A stretch of DNA of 64,000 bases, taken from contig CAJVGD010000001.1 of the NCBI GenBank assembly GCA_910890315.1, positions 1,178,001-1,242,000 on the forward strand. Reading direction: 5' to 3'. Positions 45,514-56,936 of the stretch are shown here, one piece after another; position 1 is the first letter of the stretch, and each line of letters begins with the position of its first letter. The stretch is from Serendipita indica DSM 11827. Its lineage: Eukaryota > Basidiomycota > Agaricomycetes > Sebacinales > Serendipitaceae. The notes beneath the pieces were generated by a model, which saw only the letters and a list, made by a program, of their open reading frames with translations, made no database searches and was not told the DNA's origin. The translations under genes and the position numbers were made by a program.

Positions 45514-46350
45514 CAATACACCCGGTGTCTGAATGCTATTCTACTTCGCTCGCACGCCTCGTCGTGGACGCCCCGTCAATATATCGGTGTACGCGTGCCA
45601 ACAAATAGGATTTTATTTTCAAATTATTTTCATTGGTTTACTCTTGCGCGCCCTCATCACTCGCTCACGGTTGTAACCTCTGCTCTGCTATGTCGGTCCA
45701 CTTTGTCTCCCGTTGTGTCGTCATCGTTGTGTATGCCGTTTTGTCGTTGAGTCTGCATCTGTCAGACCGTCCGTTCCTTTGGCTCAACCTGTGCATCAAC
45801 TAGAAGCTGCGCTTTCTCGTATCTTCTCGTCTGGTATCCAAAATGACCCGGTTTCCCCTTCTCCTCTTCTCCCTTTTCCTTTCTCGTCACCCCTTTTACT
45901 CCGTGCGTGTTATTCTTTCTTCTTCACAAACTGATATGATGTGTGGTGCGCATCATTCTTCGTTTCCAATTTCTCCTCCTACGAAAATGTCTTTGTGCTA
46001 CTTTTTTTTCTACCTTTTTCCCCTTTTACATTGTGTTTTTACTGCACTGCAATGAGACCGATCAACAACACTGGAATGAAGAGTCGTAAGCTGGGTGGAT
46101 ATCAACTTGGAGTCGACCACTGTATCCTAATCAGATGCTACCCACCTATAGCGTATGTCCACCACGTTTTCCATCAATTCGTGAGCTGTGAGTGCCGCGT
46201 GTATCCCGCATGGTGCGCACTTAGGAGAGTGGCATGGCGCCGCAGAGGACCCAAAGCACGAGAGCTGCTTGCACCCGACCATCTCCTTCATGAACAGCGT
46301 TGAATAGTCGTTCTCACTTGACTATCGCTCTGTTGGCTTTGCGCATCAGC
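45514..46350. promoter_or_regulatory. CT-rich region upstream of the NOD-like receptor gene
   Basis: Pyrimidine-rich for ~350 bp (45640-46040), then mixed sequence. It could hold a 5' UTR exon of the next gene. No supported coding region. Confidence 0.4.
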
Positions 46351-49300
46351 ATGAGACAATATATCTCTGTTCTACGTTCATGGAGCGGCATACCGTCTTT
46401 TCTTTCTGCTCTCAGCCCATGGAGCGGCGCAGTGCCGGCTACAGAGCCCGAATCAAAGCTAAACTATCTCGGATTCCGAGAAATGGCCCCTGGAATCGAT
46501 CCTGTTGTCGAGTAAGTTACTCTGCTGCTATACGTGCTCACCGCTGAGCGCATCTCTGTAGTATTGTCGCGATCCATGGCCTCCAAGGACACAGAGACAA
46601 GACGTGGACGTCGGATAATGGGGTTTGTTGGCTGCGTGATCTCTTGCCTTCCGACTTTCCCAATGCCCGAATCCTAAGCTATGGGTATGATGCCGACGTT
46701 CACAGTCGGGAATGTGTATCCACTCAGACAATCGGTCGACATGCTCAAGGATTGATCGATGCACTCTCAAGGAAACGGGAAGACAGTCCTCGGGTGAGTT
46801 TGCATACAATGTTTGGGCACTATCTTAGTAATGACTAGCGCCCTATTATTTTCATCGCACATGATATAGGAGGCATCATTCTCAAACGAGTTCGTAACGC
46901 TAAACTCTCAAGATCGTCTCTGACATCGCCCTCTTGTAGGCACTTGTTATCTCCCACAACCAAAGCCTGGAATCAAAAAGTCGCCTCCGGGATGTTCTAG
47001 TATCCACATGTGCAGTTTTGTTTTTTGGGACTCCACACTTTGGCGTCGAAGGCACTACTTTCGCGGAAATCAATCCCAGGTCGTCGCTGCACATGAAAAC
47101 GACAGACGCTATTCTCAAAGATCTTCAATTCCATTCAACAGAGCTCGAGAACATACAGAACGACTGGCTTGTAGCGAGCGAAAGGATAAAAAGCATATTT
47201 TTCTCCGAAGATTATCCAGTATCCGATGAGCGAAATGAAGGAGTGTTTGTGAGTTATCTTCTACTTTACGATTATTTCTTGACAAGACGATAGAATGTCC
47301 CGCATCCTCTGGCTGTGATTCCCGGCGACCGCAACGCGACAACAATTATTCTTCATGCAAACCACCGCAACCTGGTTCGGTTCTCATCCAGAGAGAACGA
47401 CAATTATCAGACAGTCCACTTCTATCTCAAAGGCTGTGTCAGTAATGGGCCTGAGAGAATACGCAAGAATTGGGTAAGGGAGGATAATTGTCGCAGTTTG
47501 TAGTCATTCCATTGTCTTTACTTGGCTGATCAGAATGTAGATGCGGCGCAGGGAGGACCCACGCTCGAAATCCCTAACAACTGTAAGACCAAGAACCGCT
47601 TATGGAGATGCTTGCTAATTGCTTCCAGTCGACAAAACTACCATATTACAACTTCCATCGGTGGCATTCGCTCCATCCTCAGTCCACAAAGCCTGTCTAC
47701 CAGGAACGCGCCGGGCTGTTCTTGAGACGATCTCACATTGGGCAGAGAACGACACACCAAATAAGCCAATCTTCTGGCTGTGCGATATTGCAGGTGCCGG
47801 AAAATCTACTGTCGCAATGTCCGCAATGGAATCGTGGCAGAAGCAGGGAGTCCTAGGTGGCCGATTCTTCTTCTCTATGTCGAGCAACGACGCATCTACC
47901 ACCGAGAAACTATGCTCGACCATAGCAAGGGACCTTGTTCAATACATCCCCGAGCTCGCACCGCACGTTTCTCGGGCCGTGACGCAAAATCCCTCTATCA
48001 TGCGAGGATCCCTTGATGAGCAGTTCCAAACACTTGTCACTGGTCCCCTCCAACACCGACAAGGGCGCGTTATTCTAGTCATTGACGCAGTAGACGAATG
48101 CACGTCTGCATCACAGCGCAAACAACTCCTCGAGACTCTGTCCACCGCCGTCCAAGGATGCAAGAATCTCAGAATATTCATGACTAGTCGTCCAGACCCA
48201 GTCATCGAAACCGTTTTGGGATCGCTCTCGATCAAATCAAAGTTGGAGGACCGTCTTCACAGCGTCCGTCATCGCGATAATATCGATGACGTCGCGATCT
48301 ATGTGGGCCAAACACTAGATGGAGTGCTATCAAAGGACAAGATACAGCGACTGGTTGAAAAAGCCAATGGTTTATTCATCTGGGCAAGCACTGCCTGTCG
48401 AATGCTCACAGATGAAGCCACTCTTAACTCCCCCGACAGTCTATATGACCGCTTGATCTCATTGGATCAACGTGGAGCTATAGACAAGGTATATGACCTC
48501 ATCTTCGAGCGAATAGATGAGGAATCCCATCCAGTGTTGTGTCAAATGCTCGCTTTGCTTCTCGTAGCGTTCGAGCCACTCACGTTCGACGACATGGAGC
48601 ACCTGGTAAAGCATACAAGAGTCCCTGGAACTGTCAAGGGCTTGCTCAAGAACTTAGGAAGCGTACTCAGTACAGAGCCAGGTACAAATTTGATCCATTT
48701 TCGCCATCTTACCCTCGTCGAGTATCTTCAACGGTGCTCCAATTTCCCAGCCGGCGGAAGCCATAAGAGAATATCTCTTGACGTCATCAATGCGCATGGT
48801 CAAGCTGCTTCGTGGTGTCTTCAACACCTCAAGTCGCGGACCGATGGACTCAAGTTCAACATATGTCAACTCGAGTCATCTTTCTACCTCAATAAGCAGA
48901 TCCCAGATCTTGATATCAGAATATCCAAATTCATTCCAAGAAGACTTCAATATGCCAGCTCGCATTGGTTGTTCCATGTGTTAGGAATGGACGACAAGAA
49001 GCCGTGCCCGCTGGAGGACGATGTTGGGTACATCCTTCGAAGCCCACAAGTGCTATATTGGATGGAGGTTCTCAGCTTCACGAGAAGCGTGCCACGAGCA
49101 ATTGACGGTCTGCGCGCGCTCTCAGATAACATGGCAGTGAGTATTCTAGCCTACTGGTACCAGCGGCTGAGATGACATTTAGCTCGGAGAAGAGATAAGA
49201 TGGCGCATCAATGATACCCTAAGGTGTTTGATAGCGTTTTTGGTGCCAATTCAGGACAGCGCTCCACATATTTACATCTCAGCGCTTCCGTTTATGCCCA

Positions 49301-51479
49301 AAAAGTCTATTCTACGGATTGAAGGTCTAGGCAAGAATAGTGAGACTTTGAGGGTGACTCAAGGCCTTGAGGAGGCGTATCCTGGGTTCCCTGACAGTTT
49401 ACGAGGTCACAGCGACTCGGTTTGGGCCGTCGCATTCTCGCCAGACGGCTCACGAATCGTCTCTGGCTCGAGCGACCAGACAATTCGACTTTGGGACGCA
49501 AAGACTGGTGAGCCGGTAGGAGAGCCACTCCGAGGCCACAGCGACTCGGTTTTGGCCGTCGCATTCTCGCCAGACGGCTCACGAATCGTCTCTGGCTCTC
49601 ACGACGACACAATTCGACTTTGGGACGCAAAGACTGGTGAGCCGGTAGGAGAGCCACTCCGAGGCCACAGCAACTCGGTTTTGGCCGTCGCATTCTCGCC
49701 AGACGGCTCACGAATCGTCTCTGGCTCTCACGACGACACAATTCGACTTTGGGACGCAAAGACTGGTGAGCCGGTAGGAGAGCCACTCCGAGGCCACAGC
49801 AACTCGGTTTTGGCCGTCGCATTCTCGCCAGACGGCTCACGAATCGTCTCTGGCTCTCACGACGACACAATTCGACTTTGGGACGCAAAGACTGGTGAGC
49901 CGGTAGGAGAGCCACTCCGAGGCCACAGCGACTCGGTTTGGGCCGTCGCATTCTCGCCAGACGGCTCACGAATCGTCTCTGGCTCGAGGGACCACACAAT
50001 TCGACTTTGGGACGCAAAGACTGGTGAGCCGGTAGGAGAGCCACTCCGAGGCCACAGCAACTCGGTTTGGGCCGTCGCATTCTCGCCAGACGGCTCACGA
50101 ATCGTCTCTGGCTCGAGCGACCAGACAATTCGACTTTGGGACGCAAAGACTGGTGAGCCGGTAGGAGAGCCACTCCGAGGCCACAGCAACTCGGTTTTGG
50201 CCGTCGCATTCTCGCCAGACGGCTCACGAATCGTCTCTGGCTCTCACGACGACACAATTCGACTTTGGGACGCAAAGACTGGTGAGCCGGTAGGAGAGCC
50301 ACTCCGAGGCCACAGCAACTCGGTTTTGGCCGTCGCATTCTCGCCAGACGGCTCACGAATCGTCTCTGGCTCGAGCGACCAGACAATTCGACTTTGGGAC
50401 GCAAAGACTGGTGAGCCGGTAGGAGAGCCACTCCGAGGCCACAGCGACTCGGTTTTGGCCGTCGCATTCTCGCCAGACGGCTCACGAATCGTCTCTGGCT
50501 CTTTGGACCAGACAATTCGACTTTGGGACGCAAAGACTGGTGAGCCGGTAGGAGAGCCACTCCGAGGCCACAGCGACTCGGTTTGGGCCGTCGCATTCTC
50601 GCCAGACGGCTCACGAATCGTCTCTGGCTCGAGCGACCAGACAATTCGACTTTGGGACGCAAAGACTGGTGAGCCGGTAGGAGAGCCACTCCGAGGCCAC
50701 AGCAAGTCGGTTTTGGCCGTCGCATTCTCGCCAGACGGCTCACGAATCGTCTCTGGCTCGAGCGACGACACAATTCGACTTTGGGACGCAAAGACTGGTG
50801 AGCCGGTAGGAGAGCCACTCCGAGGCCACAGCAACTCGGTTTGGGCCGTCGCATTCTCGCCAGACGGCTCACGAATCGTCTCTGGCTCGAGCGACCAGAC
50901 AATTCGACTTTGGGACGCAAAGACTGGTGAGCCGGTAGGAGAGCCACTCCGAGGCCACAGCGACCCGGTTTTGGCCGTCGCATTCTCGCCAGACGGCTCA
51001 CGAATCGTCTCTGGCTCTCACGACGACACAATTCGACTTTGGGACGCAAAGACTGGTGAGCCGGTAGGAGAGCCACTCCGAGGCCACAGCGACTCGGTTT
51101 TGGCCGTCGCATTCTCGCCAGACGGCTCACGAATCGTCTCTGGCTCGAGGACCAGACAATTCGACTTTGGGACGCAAAGACTGGTGAGCCAGTAGGAGAG
51201 CCACTCCGAGGCCACAGCCGCTCCGTCACCGCCGTCACAATCTCTCAAGGCGGCTCACAATTAGTCTCTGGTTCTGAAGGCAACACCGTTCGCCTTTGGG
51301 ATACGGATATTGTTGTACCGTCAAAGCATTTATTCCAACCTCGTGTCGATCAGGACAACGCTACCGCGTCCTCGCCGGAGAATTTAGGAATCATATCTGG
51401 CTCAACGAGTGACATGGGTGCACTCTTTCCAGAAGCATTTGGTCTGTATCGTCTGTGCATGCTGCCGATTTCAATGTGA
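46351..51479 (+). CDS. NOD-like receptor: hydrolase-like domain, NACHT, WD40 repeats
   Basis: STAND-type protein of the NLR class used in fungal heterokaryon incompatibility and innate sensing. Exons 46351-46511, 46562-46793, 46839-46889, 46940-47248, 47294-47473, 47534-47582, 47629-49136 and 49183 onward, phases consistent. The N-terminus is a SesB-like alpha/beta-hydrolase-type domain ('[16 protein letters not shown]', '[11 protein letters not shown]', 'FFGTPHFG'), with Asp where the nucleophile Ser of GHSxGG is expected. The NACHT domain has P-loop '[10 protein letters not shown]' and Walker B '[11 protein letters not shown]'. From 49402 run WD40 repeats of exactly 43 residues. In repeat 14 one base is missing near 51149, so the product ends at 51195; the old frame continues through a divergent 15th repeat to 51479. 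Confidence 0.85.
49402..51230 (+). repeat. 129 bp tandem repeat encoding WD40 units
   Basis: Fourteen near-identical 129 bp units, followed by a diverged fifteenth, each coding for one WD40 blade ('[15 protein letters not shown]', '[20 protein letters not shown]'). Differences between units gather at a few codons: the residue after 'GHS' (D, N or K), the residue after 'SV' (W or L), and the triplet after 'VSGS' (SDQ, HDD, RDH, LDQ, SDD). The rest is almost invariant at nucleotide level. Confidence 0.95.
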
Positions 51480-51639
51480 ACTCATGTGTATCAGTAGATG
51501 AGGAGGACAGCCGCTCCCAAGAAACAGAGGGACCCCCAACGTGCGGATATCCCCCAGGAAATGGATGGTATTCCTTTAAACACTCCTATTCCCGGCTTCA
51601 AACAGTGCTCACTTATGCAAGATGGCTGGGTGCATTCAT

Positions 51640-53300
51640 CTGGTAGATTTCTCTTCTGGGTACCACCAAGCAATCGACATGGACTACAACATCCTCGCCT
51701 TCTTCTCACTATGCCGACGGCGAGTCTTTTCCGTGCAACCAACCTCGATTTTAGTCATTTTCAATGTGGTCGCTCTTGGACCAAAGTTCGAATAACTGCC
51801 ACCCGGTGAATTATTGTAATCACCTCTGTATATACTATTTGTTGTGGGCGATAATATAGTCATCTCATGTGGTAACAAGTAGCGGAGGACTGAGCTTTGT
51901 GTAGATGTCGTTTGGCCGATCACAGGCCTCACTTTTGTGACCTAGAGATGGATTCCGAAGCGAGACCAGAAAACCGAGGCCAAATAAATCATCTGCGCCA
52001 CGTCATTTTTGACTATCTCGGCGATAAGCAAGCGAGATGTGACTCTGCAGATGAACACGGACGCGTTGTCGCAAGATTTCTCGCGCTGCAGACGGACAGA
52101 GTCTCGATTCTGGATTACTTTGATGGGATACTCATGACTGTCAGATCATTGGGCGCACATCTTCAGCCCGAAACCATGATTGTATACCCAAAAGATGCAT
52201 CTTACTCCATTCCATTCAAGCTGACCAGCCCTTTGCGAAAGCTACAAAGGTTGCATGTCAGCATCGCCGAATTGCCGAATGAGGTGCGTGAAGAGCACTT
52301 CTCGTCCATGGCACGCGGTCTTGCTTCACTTGTACAGGAACTGGATTCGTTGCGTGCATGCGACCTCACCATATCCCCATCAATATTTCTTTTGTCCTCC
52401 GATTCATATCTCTAGTACCCACGGCTGGAGAGATAATGTTCAAGCTTTCCATAATTAAACACCCGCCGATAGTTGACGGTGCAAGCTCGGAACCACCCCC
52501 ATCGCTCTCGGCTTTACCAATCGTCGACTGCCTCGAAGTACGACCTAATACCCTCTCTGTCTGTGGACAGGTTTCGAGTACGACGAATAATAATCGAGAC
52601 ACGATGGAGTGTGTACAGGGTCCAGCCAACACTCTCCACAGTCATCTCGACACCCGATGGCGATTACTCCCACCTTACCGAACTAGATACGGGAGGGGTA
52701 ACCTTTCCAGTTGAATCAAGTGACTCCGCGTTGCCAACGCTCCCTTCGTTGACCGTATTGGGCAGTGTGCCTGTCGTCGTGTTGCGTATACTCAACTCTG
52801 ATTTAGCGCCAATTCTTTGTAAATTGACGCTCACAGATGATATATACGGTGGAGACACGAATGCGCCCAATTTTCCATGCGTTTATGCAATTCTCACCCA
52901 CCTCGGAACCAATCCACTCCCGTTCTTGGAGGCATTGCAATGGCAGTTCTACCCACCTTGGCCTGCACTTTTCAGCCTCCTTACCACGCTCTGCTCACAG
53001 ACCAGTGGCAGTGATGCCGCTAATGGTCAACTCCGAGTTGCTCTCCCGTCCTTTCCTGCACGTCATATTCTCATCCCACTGGTGACCGTATTGGGCTGGG
53101 ATACAGTAAAAGAAGGATCGTCGATTGCAGGAAGAGCCCTGGAATTTTTGACGAGTTTATCCCCCATCGTGCCGATCTCGGATTATGCTATTACTGCTTT
53201 TGTAGTCACCGGATGGACTGCAAGAAAAAATTCTGGTGTGGCGTGTATGCGTCATTCCAGGGAGACACTCGTGACGATCACGAGGTATACACTCATGTAG
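51640..53300 (+). pseudogene. F-box relic B (3' half)
   Basis: Matches the C-terminal two-thirds of the intact F-box protein: 'LQPETMIVYPKDASYSIPFK' against 'IQPETLTLYPQD', 'LPSLTVLGSVPVVVLRIL', 'KLTLTDDIYGGDTN' and 'QWQFYPPWPALF'. The F-box start is missing, and the first ~250 bp duplicate the end of relic A. It is spread over two frames (to 52415, then 52473-53300). Near 53185 the Cys-rich motif of the intact protein ('CYYCFCSHRMDC') is still readable at DNA level but lies out of the long open frame, so frameshifts have occurred on both sides. Pseudogene, or part of a chimeric gene. Confidence 0.7.
51657..51908 (+). repeat. Right member of the ~245 bp direct repeat
   Basis: Counterpart of 43025-43272, with the same start 'gggtaccaccaagcaatcg' and end 'ctgagctttgtgtagatgt', and two larger indels in between. 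It sits where the NLR remnant gives way to F-box relic B. Confidence 0.8.
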
Positions 53301-53826
53301 CATAACCCGTCCTCTCATTGCCAAAAAAAAAAAAACCGAGAGTAACCAATGTATGCGCGTGTGAGACGGAAGAACAAATCGAATTAGCACTCTTTTGAGC
53401 ATCGTAGTGTGGAAATAGTGGACAACACGTGGGGCATGCATCATGCCTGCATATAATCTACCGGAACCGATCAAATACTATGGATTAAACTTTTGCACAG
53501 GATGGGTGAGTGTGATGTGCCATAGTGAATTTGTAATAATGAATGCGAATTGAGTCGAGATGGCGGCATGGGATGGGGCTGTTGATGACTGGCGAACAAA
53601 CGGGGGGCCTTGATTGCTGCTTGCAGCTGCCGAAAGAGAGTTAGGCGCCGCTCGTGATACAGTTGAGATCGCCGCGTCACGGAGAAGCATGCAACGTGGA
53701 CGACGGCAACACAACCAAAAAAAAGACGGATGAATAAAAAAAATGGATGCAGTTTCTTGGAATGGGAAATTGGGATGCTGGGGCAAACTTGGGTGAGTTA
53801 TAGAATAGGGGATAGGATTGGGGTAT
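53301..53826. other. Spacer
   Basis: A-rich tract ('ccaaaaaaaaaaaaacc') just behind relic B, then 3' region of the next minus-strand gene. No gene seen. Confidence 0.45.
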
Positions 53827-55458
53827 CTAGAACCCAGACCACTCGATGACCCTCCCTGTCCACCGCACAGACAAGGACGTCGCGCGTTGTTTCCATTGGA
53901 CTGGACCGCTCTTTGCTGCAGGGCCCGAATTATCTGTTGGGGATGGGGGGCGTGAAGTGTATGCTGGGTATACGATAGAATTGCTTGGGTATGACACTGA
54001 CACGCCATGTGCAGGTGAAAGAGTTGTGGAAGATGAGATTGGCGTGTCGAGTGGGAGAGAAATGGGCGCCATGCGTCCAATGGATTGAACCGTCTTGAAG
54101 AGACCGGTGCGCAAGAGGTAGAGCATCTTGATGGACTGCGCTTGTGATTCCATCGCATCGAACAGGGATGGGATTTGCTCCACGAGTTGGTCGCTTCGTT
54201 CGCCCTGTTGGAAGACACGATCGAGCATGTCGTTCCATTGGCAAACTTGGAGTGCTATTCATCCTCATCAGTCAATAGATGACAAATGGAAACGAATTAA
54301 GATCCCACCTTGAGCGACTTCATCGGCAGCGAGTTGCATCCCATTCGATACCACGCTTGCAACCTCCTTTGGCCGGATTTCCTTGTTTGAATGCATTCTA
54401 TCAAGAAGCTCGAGTGCGCTTGACAATCTCCCTGGAGTAAGCGAGAGGGAGAGGTCTTGCCGCTGTGAGGGGGAAGAGCGAGAGGTAGTAGCGGTGAAGA
54501 GGCATCCCTGAGTATATTGCAATGCAGCAACGAACAAGGGCGAAGCGCAATAGGTGGATTCAAAGTCTCTACTCGATGGAGGTAAATACGTTTTGGCCAA
54601 GGAGAAAGAAGAGACGTACCGGTCCGTGACGACATGCGAGATGGTCGGTGTCGAAACAGATGACGACGAGGCGGCGACAAAGTCGGGGTGTAGAGACATG
54701 GACAGGGGTGTCAAAGGCACCTGTCGCGTGTCCAAGCCGAAACTGTGTGTCGACCCCGCAATTTGCGCAGAGGGAACTAGAGCCGCGGTGGGCGGAAATG
54801 CGAGTGGTGGGGTCGTCGTCCCCGGAGTGGGTGCGGTTGTATGCAAGAGGGCCATGCCATGGAGTGATTCTTGCTCGGCACGGTACATGTCAATGGCATG
54901 TTGGAGCTGGGTTCGGAGAAGGGCATGCATTTGGCAAAGAACGTGACCGATGTCTCGAAACGAGGTTTGCCTAAAGGAGAGGCATCAATGTAAGTAGGTC
55001 ATGGCGTTGGAAGTGGAAGTGGAAGCAAAGGATAATTGGCAGATGAACAAAGGCGTGTAAGAGATTAAGAGTGGATGATCGAATGATAATCTCGAGACAA
55101 AAGCATCGAGGCTAGGGCAAGGGATCGAACAGAGATGGAGGCTTGCTTACCGTGTGGGGTGATTGGCTGCCGTGTTAAGAGACGGGACACCGCTACTAAC
55201 AGCCCTGCAGATGCTATCGCTCCTGTACGCCTGGGTCGTTGGCATGTTCAACAGTGCCCCTAGCACGCGCAAGAGGATGGTGCGCCAGGCCTTGTTCACG
55301 CTTGCAAAACTACAGAGCTGGTTGAGGGCATCGTTTGTAGTGTTCTGGACAGCGTAGATGTCGAGGAAGAGATATTGGAAGAGAGTGTGACCTGCGGCGT
55401 GGGAGAGGATGGTGTAGACAAGCTCGAGCGGGAGATTGTCAAAAGTGGCCAACGACAT
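53827..55458 (-). CDS. F-box-like protein with disordered middle
   Basis: Exons 55458-55151, 54970-54309 and 54254-53827 give 465 residues in frame. The N-terminus 'FDNLPLELVYTILSHAAG' with 'LCSFASVNKAWRTILL' is F-box-like. The middle is Ser/Thr/Pro-rich ('TTPPLAFPPTAALVPSAQ'), followed by helical segments ('RLSSALELLDRMHSNKEI', 'WNDMLDRVFQQGERSDQLVE') and a Pro/Ser-rich end. It resembles F-box proteins common in this class of fungi, but is not close to the 39713 family. A role as SCF adaptor is inferred from the F-box alone. Confidence 0.65.
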
Positions 55459-56159
55459 GTTGAGGGGGGAGGCAAAAACAAGTGTGAAAGGATAAAGGCC
55501 CAGATGTTATATATGTGTAGGCGGAATGAATTGGGGGGCTGTCTAGTGAGCCTTTGAGATGCAGGCTCGCAGTGTGCGCGGAGTAGAGTCCAGAAACGAA
55601 TCAAAGAGCACAGGTCTGGACGTGCTCTCTTGTTCGCTGTCGAAGTGGGTCCCACGCGCCCGTCGTCGTGGCCTGCCAATCTTCGCGAGCTTAATCTTTC
55701 CAGGCGACTACGGGTCCCCAGAGTGGTTTCGCCAGGAAACGGGCTATTGTAAAGACTCTCCAGGGAAAAAGGACAGACGACAGAGGGTCCAAGTTGCACG
55801 ATCCGCGGTTATAAATCTTTGCGAGTTTCTCCGTGGCCAGTTACCCGATGTCATCCGTCTCAGCAGTTTATATGGATTCCCTCGGAGACTGCTGTATTTT
55901 TTTTGGCATGCAATTAATTCACGCCACCCAATTCCACCCAAACTGACAATCAGTAGATGCGACTGATCTCCGCCTACCGCAGTCTCTCCGGTGGTCCTTG
56001 CTTTTATTTGGAAATCTACTATTACCTCCGACGACGAGCCGTCGGGCAATCCTCTTTGCTCCTCGACATGGAGGGGCATTTGGTTGAAAAGTCATCCCTA
56101 CTCCCTGCGCCACTCACAAGGGAGATTCTCAGAGCTACTATTGAATTACATTCATTCTA
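55459..56159. other. Spacer
   Basis: Upstream of the F-box gene. Overlapping frames on both strands up to 135 codons, with no protein-like pattern that I can support. Confidence 0.4.
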
Positions 56160-56640
56160 GTGTAAAGCACTCGATCACAGTAGACTGCACCCTTGCAATA
56201 AGCCGCTGTAACCAGAATACTCTGCTCGGAGATGACTCTGGAATTAACCGTACTTGCCGACAATCAGGTCCCACCCGCTGCCCATTCCCCAGACAAAGGT
56301 GAGATACACAAATCTAGAGTGTGGGAGACACTCTCTGTTCTCCTCCCAGTCCCACTCCTTTGCGAATAACGGGCCCACCTCGGACATCCCCCTTGCTGCA
56401 ATAATGATGGCCCTTTGCGCTGAAACTTGCGGGTTCACCACGTCGTACATCAAATTCTGTTTTGTCATCTCTAAATTGAGGACAGGAACCCGGGGATCTA
56501 GAATCCTTGCCTCGAGCTCGTCGACGAGCTAGCGGCCAATATTGTACGTTGCTCCCGACGCCTTCGCGCGGCTTGGCCCGTCTGCACCACGCCGTCGTCT
56601 CGTATATTCTACAGGAAAAAAAAACAAGACTAGACCAAAT
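56160..56640 (-). pseudogene. Orphan coding fragment, possibly decayed gene
   Basis: A minus-strand frame with strongly protein-like composition: 'LVDELEARILDPRVPVLNLE', 'YDVVNPQVSAQRAIIIAA', 'SRFVYLTFVWGMGSGWDLI'. The same frame continues upstream across a TAG at about 56532 into 'KASGATYNIGR', and a pyrimidine tract with 'cctgtag' at about 56610 could be an acceptor. Downstream, 'GEYSGYSGLLQG' can be added by a short intron. No family is recognised and no start codon is evident. Either exons of an undescribed gene or a pseudogene. Confidence 0.4.
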
Positions 56641-56936
56641 TTGAGAGCCCTTTCGCCAACGCTCTCTTGGTGTCCATCACCCGCCATCTAAGCGGACACG
56701 CGATACAGAAAACACTACTCTACTCTATAATCTGTGCTCCGTCCAACGTTTGATATCGACCGTGTGTCGACTGTGCCAGCTATCGTCTCCACATCGTGTA
56801 GACTGGCAAGAGCTCGAGCTTGGACCCAACGCTTACCACCCTTTCCTCGTCGATTTCCCCTATTTTCATCCAAATCTGATCTAATCAAGTCGTATTTCGT
56901 GCCTCGGTCGTCTGTTTCATCGACGAATAGGTCACG

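Noticed and set aside
49307-51238. A 643-codon open frame on the minus strand across the WD40 array, with further shorter minus-strand frames
   Set aside because: It exists only because the 129 bp unit happens to lack stops in that frame and is repeated many times. The plus strand encodes clear WD40 blades.
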